Shown here: one piece after another, positions 35,152 to 40,984 of the stretch
How positions within the stretch are numbered: position 1 is the stretch's first letter
Layout: every line of letters begins with the position of its first letter
Assembly: GCA_002685655.1 (NCBI GenBank)
Contig: NYXM01000006.1
Coordinates: forward strand, 1-40,984
Length of the DNA stretch: 40,984 nucleotides
Direction: 5' to 3'
Source of the DNA: Planctomycetaceae bacterium
GTDB taxonomy: Bacteria; Planctomycetota; Planctomycetia; Pirellulales; Pirellulaceae
Notes under the pieces: model-generated
Database searches by the model: none
Told to the model about the DNA's origin: nothing
The model's input: only the letters and a program-made list of their open reading frames with translations
Translations under genes and position numbers: made by a program

Positions 35152-35933
35152 AATCGCCAGCCAATCAGGTCGACTGTTACGACTATCCGCAATACTGGGA
35201 TCTCGCGTTTCGTTCGGAAACGCAACGGGAAGCCGATTTCATTGAAGCCGCCGCACAGAAATACTGCGATTTCCCAGTTCGGCGGTTGTTGGAGCCTGGC
35301 TGCGGCGGCGGACGATTGGTGATCGAAATGGCCGCGCGCGGTTTTGACATGACCGGTTACGATTTGAACGAACGGACGATCAAGTACGTCTGGCGGCGAC
35401 TTGCCCGACGCGATCTTCATGCCAGCGTCTTCGTGGGGGACATGACTGCTGTCCATATGATGCGGCCCGTCGATGCGGCCTTCAATACGCTCAACACATT
35501 TCGCCACTTGACTAGCGAAGACGATGCGCGCAAGCATCTGGAGCTGACTGCCGAGTCACTTCGACGGGGCGGCATTTATGTGTTGGGCTTTCACCTGTTG
35601 CCGCCGGACGCCGAGGAAACGTGCATCGAACGTTGGTCGGCCAGGCACGGTACAACGCGGGTTGCCGTCACGCTTCGGGTACTGGACTTTGATCGACGAC
35701 GCCGAATCGAAGTAATTCGCTTTTCCCTGCGAGTACGCAGCGGCAAACGCGACCTGCGGATCGCAGCGGATTACGAATATCGGATCTACCAAGCCTATCA
35801 ATTCCGCCGCCTGCTCGACACCGTACCCCAGTTCGAACTGTGTGATGTGTACGATTTTTGGTACGACATCGACGATCCTCTGAGATTGGACAACAACCTG
35901 GGCGATGCTGTCTTCGTCTTGCGTCGACGATAG
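35148..35933 (+). CDS. Class I SAM-dependent methyltransferase
   Basis: A 261-residue methyltransferase. Motif I is LEPGCGGGRLVIEMAARGFD (48-67), followed by the acidic loop GYDLNE (69-74), GDMTAVHM and DAAFNTLNTFRHL, with the C-terminal half forming the substrate side (YEYRIYQAYQFRRLLD, YDFWYDID). This is the Rossmann fold of small-molecule methyltransferases, but the substrate is unknown. The start at ATG 35148 overlaps the stop of the CBM9-like gene (ATGA), while an upstream GTG/ATG at 35112 would reach into that gene. Only six bases separate it from the convergent membrane-protein gene, with no terminator seen between them. Confidence 0.88.
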   Translation: MKSPANQVDCYDYPQYWDLAFRSETQREADFIEAAAQKYCDFPVRRLLEPGCGGGRLVIEMAARGFDMTGYDLNERTIKYVWRRLARRDLHASVFVGDMTAVHMMRPVDAAFNTLNTFRHLTSEDDARKHLELTAESLRRGGIYVLGFHLLPPDAEETCIERWSARHGTTRVAVTLRVLDFDRRRRIEVIRFSLRVRSGKRDLRIAADYEYRIYQAYQFRRLLDTVPQFELCDVYDFWYDIDDPLRLDNNLGDAVFVLRRR

Positions 35934-35939
35934 GCGGCG

Positions 35940-38510
35940 TTATCGAACCACCGTGGTGCCGTTTTCCGCGGGCACCGTCCCTGCGACAACACGGTTTGGA
36001 CCCAAAGACACGCCGATCCAACCGTCCGCGATCACAAACTGATTCACGTTCAAGTCGGCGATAGCGGGATGCTCCGCGAGTTTTCTGTTGATGATGTTGA
36101 ATGGTTGCTTCTTCGATAAGGCTCGGCTAAAAATCGTACGCAGGGCAATTTGATCACCAAAGCTCAAACGTTTGCCGATTAGCTGAATGACACCGTCGCG
36201 AACGAGATTCGCGTGCAAGCGCGTCGAATCGGGAAGGTATTCTGCGCGAACTTCGAAATGACGCCAGGAGTTTCGTCGATTCTTCAGTTCGGCGATTTTC
36301 AAGAAAAGCGTCAACTTGCCTTTGTCGCAATGAACTCGTACCGAGTTCACCTCCGCAAACTGCACGGTAATATTCTCAGGAATGTCATCGGGCACTTCCA
36401 GGTCAGATCGATCGAAGGCATCAGCCAAATCGCGATAGAGTTGACGCAGCTTGGTTCGCCTGCCGTCCAATCGTAGTTTTTCGAGCGTGTTGTTGAGCAT
36501 CGTTTCGTGAACCTGCACGCTCAACATGCTATCCGATGGTGCCTGAGGTCGCGGCGTGAAAGCACCCAGATGATTCTTGCCGGCCAAGCGATAGCGGGCG
36601 ATCAACCGGTCCTCGGTCGTACGCATTTCTATGACATCTGGATCCAGCTCGAGCCTTTGCAGCGGTGCAGTGATCTTCTTTTCAACGATCACCTGCGTCT
36701 CTTCCAACTGCAATTGGACTTCACGATCAAGCCTTTCACGCATCTTTGTTTCGAGACGTGTTTCCGAGACCCAACGCGCCATTTCCGTATGATCGTCATG
36801 TTGCTGGCGGACAATTCCTCGGGCGACCCAGCCAAGAATCGGCAGTGAGTCGAACAGGGTGCGAAATCCTGTCAACTCTGAACGCATGTTCGCGACAGCT
36901 TCAGAATCCGAAACCTGCATCCCACGCTGGTCAATCTGGAACAGCTTCCGCGCCTGATAACGCGAATATCCATCGTTATAGAAGGTGGCGGGACCACGGG
37001 TAGCCGCTGTTTGTGATTCAACCTCACCCTCGACTTCCAAACCAAATCGCCAGCTGCGCTGATCGGGAATCAGGACGGTTCGCATGTGGGCCGTCCCCTG
37101 TGCATTGCCGAATACTTGGGCTCCCACGATGTTCTCGTCGACTTCCTCTTCGAAATCGTCCTGCTGGGGCAACAACCGATTCAACAGATCGTCACGAACA
37201 GCCACACGCAAGTTGGCATTTCGGTAATGAACGTCCAAAATCTCCGCCAGCTTCGCAATATTCTCGCGTTCCGACCAACGAATCACCTGATAGCTGGCCG
37301 CAATACGATGCGCTGCCTCAGCGGAACGCGTTTGCTCGTACAGTTCGATATCGTCCAACAGTTGTGGATATGCAATCGGCTCGACAACCCATCGACGTAG
37401 TTCGCGTTCCAAGTCCAACATCACAGGTTGCTGAAAAACGTCTCGTTGCGCTGACGTCAGTTTGGGCGAATTCATGCGCACCAGAACATCGCGGGCCAGG
37501 GCGGCACGGACGTCAGCGTCCGCCTCTTCACAGTATTCCTGGATCTCGTCCAACCGCAGGTATTTTCGCCAAGCCGCTGCGTTGCCGAACTTGATGCGAG
37601 CCGCGTCCAGTCGGTCCTTCGTCTCCTGGCTGGAGCGACTTGCGTTCTTCGGAACATCATCCGTGGCAATCTGATGTACCTGCCGCCAAAGCAGCTCGCG
37701 ACGAACGGTGGCATACGCAGCGCGCAGAATGCCAGTTCGCATCTCCTGCGACGAAGCGTTCTCGGCCAACACGCTGCCTTGTTGTGCCACGATGCTCATT
37801 TCGTCGAGCAACGGAAGCAAGTCGTTCGAGCTGAGCGATTTCTGGCGATGAACGTCTTCAAGCACTGTGATTGCGTGTGCCGCCCATGATTGCGTCTCGT
37901 CGAACCTCTGCAACGGGCGAAACTGTTCGATCAGCGAGACGGCATTGGGCCAACCGTGAGGAGTCTTGGGAATCGCCTCGGCCCGCTGGGGCAGGACGGG
38001 TGAATCCGATCCTGATGAAACTGGGATTGACCGTTTCGCGGGCGCTGCAACGCTACTTGCAAGAAGAGAAGGTCCCGATGTTCGCTCCGGCGTCCGCACA
38101 GGCAACTGCACTCGGTCAGCGACTGGCGGCACCGCCACGACCTGATGGCGAGGTGCCGCGAATTCAGGCAATTCGATGGGAGCAACATTTGCAATCCCGG
38201 CCAGCGACGGATCAGCCCTTGGCAAATGTGTGATCACGCTCGGTGCGGGGAAGACGGCGATCAATTGACTGGCTTCCGGTTCGCTGGCAGATAGAGCCTC
38301 GTCTGGTGGCGAGCTGACCGAAACGGATTGGATGAAGACTGGCGTGGTAGGTGCGATCGCGACGGCCCTTCCTGCCTGTCCATTGCTCGTCGATGGACGA
38401 GAAGTAACGACACTCCTCCAAGTGAAGGGAGCCAACAAGGTCAACACAATGAGACACCCAACAGCGCCTAGGTAGTGCCAAATTGGTAAGGCGTATTTGA
38501 CTTTCCGCAT
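35940..38510 (-). CDS. Large membrane-anchored protein of unknown function
   Basis: An 856-residue protein with a single N-terminal hydrophobic helix (about residues 11-28, HYLGAVGCLIVLTLLAPF), then about 170 Pro/Ser/Val-rich, probably disordered residues, and a long body of mixed helix and strand (for example ERLDREVQLQLEETQVIVEK and NSWRHFEVRAEYLPDSTRLH). There is no enzyme motif or recognised domain. It probably faces the periplasm with a cytoplasmic N-terminus. ATG at 38510 with GAGG five bases upstream is preferred to an upstream TTG (38624), which would add 38 residues before the helix. I know of no named family. Convergent with the methyltransferase gene. Confidence 0.8.
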   Translation of the reverse strand: MRKVKYALPIWHYLGAVGCLIVLTLLAPFTWRSVVTSRPSTSNGQAGRAVAIAPTTPVFIQSVSVSSPPDEALSASEPEASQLIAVFPAPSVITHLPRADPSLAGIANVAPIELPEFAAPRHQVVAVPPVADRVQLPVRTPERTSGPSLLASSVAAPAKRSIPVSSGSDSPVLPQRAEAIPKTPHGWPNAVSLIEQFRPLQRFDETQSWAAHAITVLEDVHRQKSLSSNDLLPLLDEMSIVAQQGSVLAENASSQEMRTGILRAAYATVRRELLWRQVHQIATDDVPKNASRSSQETKDRLDAARIKFGNAAAWRKYLRLDEIQEYCEEADADVRAALARDVLVRMNSPKLTSAQRDVFQQPVMLDLERELRRWVVEPIAYPQLLDDIELYEQTRSAEAAHRIAASYQVIRWSERENIAKLAEILDVHYRNANLRVAVRDDLLNRLLPQQDDFEEEVDENIVGAQVFGNAQGTAHMRTVLIPDQRSWRFGLEVEGEVESQTAATRGPATFYNDGYSRYQARKLFQIDQRGMQVSDSEAVANMRSELTGFRTLFDSLPILGWVARGIVRQQHDDHTEMARWVSETRLETKMRERLDREVQLQLEETQVIVEKKITAPLQRLELDPDVIEMRTTEDRLIARYRLAGKNHLGAFTPRPQAPSDSMLSVQVHETMLNNTLEKLRLDGRRTKLRQLYRDLADAFDRSDLEVPDDIPENITVQFAEVNSVRVHCDKGKLTLFLKIAELKNRRNSWRHFEVRAEYLPDSTRLHANLVRDGVIQLIGKRLSFGDQIALRTIFSRALSKKQPFNIINRKLAEHPAIADLNVNQFVIADGWIGVSLGPNRVVAGTVPAENGTTVVR

Positions 38511-38758
38511 TCTTACCTCGCTCTCCGTACCGAAATCCGCAAGCTGACGAGCACTCGTGCGATACCACAGGTCATCTGAATGGATCGGTAACAACGGGGT
38601 AGAGAATGGAATTAGTTTTTCCAAACCGAACGATTAAATCGTTTCATCCAACTAACTTAGGGGTGCTCGAAGCTGGTCATGCCGTTTGTTCTGATTAGGA
38701 AAGGCGGGAACGTGACCGTCGCAGGTCATCTTATTTCTTGCAGAGCACCGTATCGTCA

Positions 38759-39370
38759 TTAACCGATTTCAGACAAAGACAAGACTGCCGGAGGATACGC
38801 TCGGACATCCCAATCAAAAGTGTCAGGCAACTGCGTCGTCTCGAATCGTCCGTCGGATTCGACCAACAATACGCTGCCGCTGGGTAACAGCGCCAGAATG
38901 TCGTCGATCATGGCCGAAAGTTGCGGCCAGCGCTCAAGGTAGAAGTCGTAGGGGGGACAGCAGAAAACGACCGTCGGCTCATCTGCCTCCACCATAACGC
39001 GCTGCACCCAATTAAACGTATCGCCGGAAAAAACGTCGATCTTGTCCTCGATCTTCAACTCGGCCGCGGTATCGTGGATCAGTCTCGCATTCGGAAAACG
39101 ACGTTCGATCAGCACGGCGTTGGCGGCACCACGGCTGATCGCTTCAAATGCCATAGCCCCGGTACCAGCAAACAGATCGATCACATGTTTGCCTTTGATT
39201 GTCGGTCCCAGCAAGTTGAAGGCGGCCTCGCGGACACGGTCTTTCATGGGCCGGGTGGCGGGATCCCCATCGTAGCGGATGGCCCGGCCCCGCATGGCCC
39301 CGCCAATAATCCGGATGGTGGGAAGCTTGTTCCGTCCCTTAGAGGACTGCTTCACGGGTAAGTTCTCCAC
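38759..39370 (-). CDS. rsmD: 16S rRNA (guanine-966-N2)-methyltransferase
   Basis: A 203-residue protein matching RsmD, which methylates G966 of 16S rRNA in the assembled 30S head. Conserved pieces are IRIIGGAMRGR (19-29), TRPMKDRVREAAFNLL (39-54), the SAM-binding DLFAGTGAMAFEAISRGA (65-82), and LIERR (87-91). The catalytic motif IV, normally Asp/Asn-Pro-Pro-Tyr/Phe, reads CPPY here (138-141). The GTG at 39370 is taken as start; an internal GTG at 39355 is also possible. Neither has a strong ribosome site. The region up to the divergent cyclophilin gene is 294 bases. Confidence 0.88.
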   Translation of the reverse strand: MENLPVKQSSKGRNKLPTIRIIGGAMRGRAIRYDGDPATRPMKDRVREAAFNLLGPTIKGKHVIDLFAGTGAMAFEAISRGAANAVLIERRFPNARLIHDTAAELKIEDKIDVFSGDTFNWVQRVMVEADEPTVVFCCPPYDFYLERWPQLSAMIDDILALLPSGSVLLVESDGRFETTQLPDTFDWDVRAYPPAVLSLSEIG

Positions 39371-39444
39371 AAAATTAGCTGGTTTCAGGTGGTTGATTGG
39401 CCCACGACGTCTTTTCTCGTGCGGGCACTTGGCTTACCTTAAAT

Positions 39445-39549
39445 GACTCTGACGGCACAAGTCCGGCTCAAACCGCGGAAGTTGCCGGCCAAACAGGCGA
39501 ATCTGGCGGCTCTCGCGGCAAACCAAAGGCCGTCGTCGCTTTCAGAGTC
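39445..39549. other. Nested GC-rich stems, candidate structured RNA
   Basis: Within the gap between rsmD (-) and the cyclophilin gene (+), GACTCTGA (39445-39452) pairs with TCAGAGTC (39542-39549); CGGC (39453-39456) with GCCG (39529-39532); CCGCG (39473-39477) with CGCGG (39514-39518); and GCCGGCC (39484-39490) with GGCGGC near 39505. The pairs nest in order, as in a branched RNA or leader, though GC-rich DNA can do this by chance. Strand and function are unknown. Confidence 0.35.
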
Positions 39550-39664
39550 GGTGCGAACCGGATAAAGTCGTCGTCCGTATTCGTTTTAGCTAGTCAGAGG
39601 GATGACCGGCAAGGCACTGCTAACAACGAAATCCAACTTTGTTTGATATTGAGGAATGAGAATC

Positions 39665-40903
39665 ATGTCACGTAAATGGCTACGCCAATGTCCGTTGCTG
39701 GTTGCCCTGGTATGCACAATCGGACTGGGGACGAGCGTTCTCGGCCAGGACACCACCCAAGGTGCCGCTCAGCCTCCCACGACCCCAGCGGCAACGGAGT
39801 CTCCAGACACGACTGAGACGCCAGAGGCAGGTAACCAGGCGGCGCCAGCTAAAGAGGCGTCGGCATCTGCCCCAGCGGCGGACAAGGCGGCGTTTGCTGC
39901 GAAACTAGAGCAGTGGAGGACCATCCTCAAGTCGCTACGCGCCCTGCCACCTCGCTATGCGCTCGCCAAGGAGCCCGAAGCCGTCGAAATCCAAAAGGAA
40001 TGGGATGACTTGATCGCGCAAGGCGAACGCTTGATTCCTGAATTGCGAGCCGCGGGCAAAGCCGCATATGCATCCGCACAAGGTGGAGATCGGGCCATCG
40101 AGCGATTTCTGACCAAGTTGTTGGCCGATGATATTGCCCACGATCGATACGAGCAGGCGTACGAACTGGGCACTTCGCTGGTCGCCAGCGGTTGTGATGT
40201 GAAAGAAGTGTTTGACGCAAGCGGTGTAGCGGCATTTTGCACCAACGATTTCGACGGTGCCGAAACGCTCCTGAAGCGTGCCCAAGACGCTGGCGGTCTG
40301 TCCGAAAAGGGTCAAGAAAACCTATCGTTGATCGATGAATACAAGTTGTATTGGGCGAGCGAAAAGGAGCTTCGCGAGAAAGAAGCTGCCGCCGATGATC
40401 TACCCCGCGTGAAAGTTACTACGAATCGTGGCGAACTGATCGTCGAGTTGCTTGAAAACGAAGCTCCCGACACGGTTGGTAATTTCATCAATCTCGTCGA
40501 GTCAAAGAAATTCTATGATGGGCTCGGCTTTCACCGCGTGTTGCCAGGTTTTATGGCCCAGGGAGGTTGCCCACAAGGTGACGGTTCCGGTGGTCCTGGG
40601 TACATGATCAAGTGCGAAGTAGATGCCGAGAATCATCGCAATCATTTCCGTGGTTCGCTGAGCATGGCGCACGCGGGCAAGGATACTGGCGGCTCACAGT
40701 TTTTCTTGACCTTTGTGCCAACGGCACACCTCAATGGTAAACACACGGTTTTTGGCCGCGTGATCGAGGGCATGGATGTGCTCGCAAAACTTCAACGCGT
40801 CGATCCATCGGAAGCGGGTTCGCCAACGAAGCCCGATACGATTATCAAAATGGAAGTGCTCCGCAAGCGAAAACACGAGTACAAACCAAACAAGTCACAA
40901 TGA
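39665..40903 (+). CDS. Secreted cyclophilin-type peptidylprolyl isomerase
   Basis: A 412-residue exported protein with signal peptide (about residues 1-27, cleavage after VLGQ), a Thr/Pro/Ala/Glu linker (28-75), a helical TPR-like middle (about 80-235) and a C-terminal cyclophilin domain. The isomerase shows RGELIVELLENEAPDTVGNF, then FHRVLPGFMAQGGCPQG with the catalytic Arg, GGSQFFLT and HLNGKHTVFGRV, so it should be active. It likely assists folding of exported proteins. The start is ATG at 39665, since GAGGA (39651-39655) is nine bases before it but directly abuts the ATG at 39656. Another exported gene begins 17 bases after the stop. Confidence 0.92.
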   Translation: MSRKWLRQCPLLVALVCTIGLGTSVLGQDTTQGAAQPPTTPAATESPDTTETPEAGNQAAPAKEASASAPAADKAAFAAKLEQWRTILKSLRALPPRYALAKEPEAVEIQKEWDDLIAQGERLIPELRAAGKAAYASAQGGDRAIERFLTKLLADDIAHDRYEQAYELGTSLVASGCDVKEVFDASGVAAFCTNDFDGAETLLKRAQDAGGLSEKGQENLSLIDEYKLYWASEKELREKEAAADDLPRVKVTTNRGELIVELLENEAPDTVGNFINLVESKKFYDGLGFHRVLPGFMAQGGCPQGDGSGGPGYMIKCEVDAENHRNHFRGSLSMAHAGKDTGGSQFFLTFVPTAHLNGKHTVFGRVIEGMDVLAKLQRVDPSEAGSPTKPDTIIKMEVLRKRKHEYKPNKSQ

Positions 40904-40919
40904 TACAATAGGTCCGATC

Positions 40920-40984
40920 ATGGTTTATCGCTGTGTGTCCGCGGGGTTGGCTGTGTTGTTGAGTGTTGCCGCTCTAACGTCAAT
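40920..40984 (+). CDS. Start of an exported protein, cut by window end
   Basis: ATG at 40920 opens an ORF continuing past the last base. The 21 visible residues (MVYRCVSAGLAVLLSVAALT plus one more) look like a signal peptide: a basic N-terminus then a hydrophobic core. It starts 17 bases after the cyclophilin stop on the same strand, so it is probably in that transcript. Nothing more can be said of the product. Confidence 0.6.
   Translation, partial: MVYRCVSAGLAVLLSVAALTS

Noticed and set aside
38713..38738. Plus-strand terminator-like stem (TGACC/GGTCA then T-rich)
   Set aside because: There is no plus-strand gene just upstream that it could terminate; the stem is only 5 bp.

Overview
The window looks like chromosomal core sequence from a planctomycete, most likely a Pirellulales-type member of the PVC superphylum. 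The signs are a secreted protein rich in Thr/Val/Tyr/Gln of the planctomycetal YTV type, a single-chain double UvrA (about 2,394 residues), zinc-ribbon membrane proteins, a DNA gyrase A with a TTG start, frequent GTG starts, and many short single-gene units on alternating strands. There is no rRNA, tRNA, integrase, transposase, CRISPR array or phage gene. The accessory signal is limited to short palindromic repeats between genes.

Layout. 1-3.2 kb: a lipoprotein (-), a di-haem cytochrome c peroxidase/MauG-type protein (+) and a SapC-like protein (-). 3.2-8.5 kb: a YbaK-type deacylase (+), a BRCT-MerR-TPR fusion protein (-), a YTV-like secreted protein (-) and a membrane-anchored HEAT-repeat protein with an LGAQH tandem repeat (-). 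8.7-9.9 kb: a split thiamine-diphosphate decarboxylase-like pair (+). 9.9-16 kb: gyrA followed by gmd, a 4-reductase gene and ugd, all on the minus strand, with 4-base overlaps among the last three. This is a GDP-deoxyhexose/UDP-glucuronate sugar-precursor set. 16.2-21.1 kb: a zinc-ribbon multi-spanning membrane protein, a small one-helix protein, a membrane-anchored coiled-coil protein and apolipoprotein N-acyltransferase (all -).

21.5-27 kb: a hemerythrin-like protein and a stand-alone receiver (+), the RNA-repair pair archease-rtcB (-), phosphoglycerate kinase with a 58-residue companion ORF (+) and a DJ-1/PfpI protein (+). 27.2-34.4 kb: the giant uvrA (+), which encodes two complete UvrA units and a duplicated C-terminal domain. 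34.5-41 kb: a CBM9-like protein and a methyltransferase that overlap by 4 bases (+), a large one-helix membrane-anchored protein (-), rsmD (-), a secreted cyclophilin (+) and the first codons of another exported protein at the window edge (+).

The strongest candidates for under-described biology are: the single-chain four-ATPase UvrA, with an altered signature motif in its third ATPase (LSNGE) and an unassigned duplicated C-terminal domain; the BRCT-MerR-TPR regulator-like protein; GyrA with two perfect GyrA boxes and Pro at the usual quinolone-contact Asp/Glu position; and several palindromic or structured intergenic elements, including a repeat family present twice. All family assignments come from reading motifs; no database search was run.
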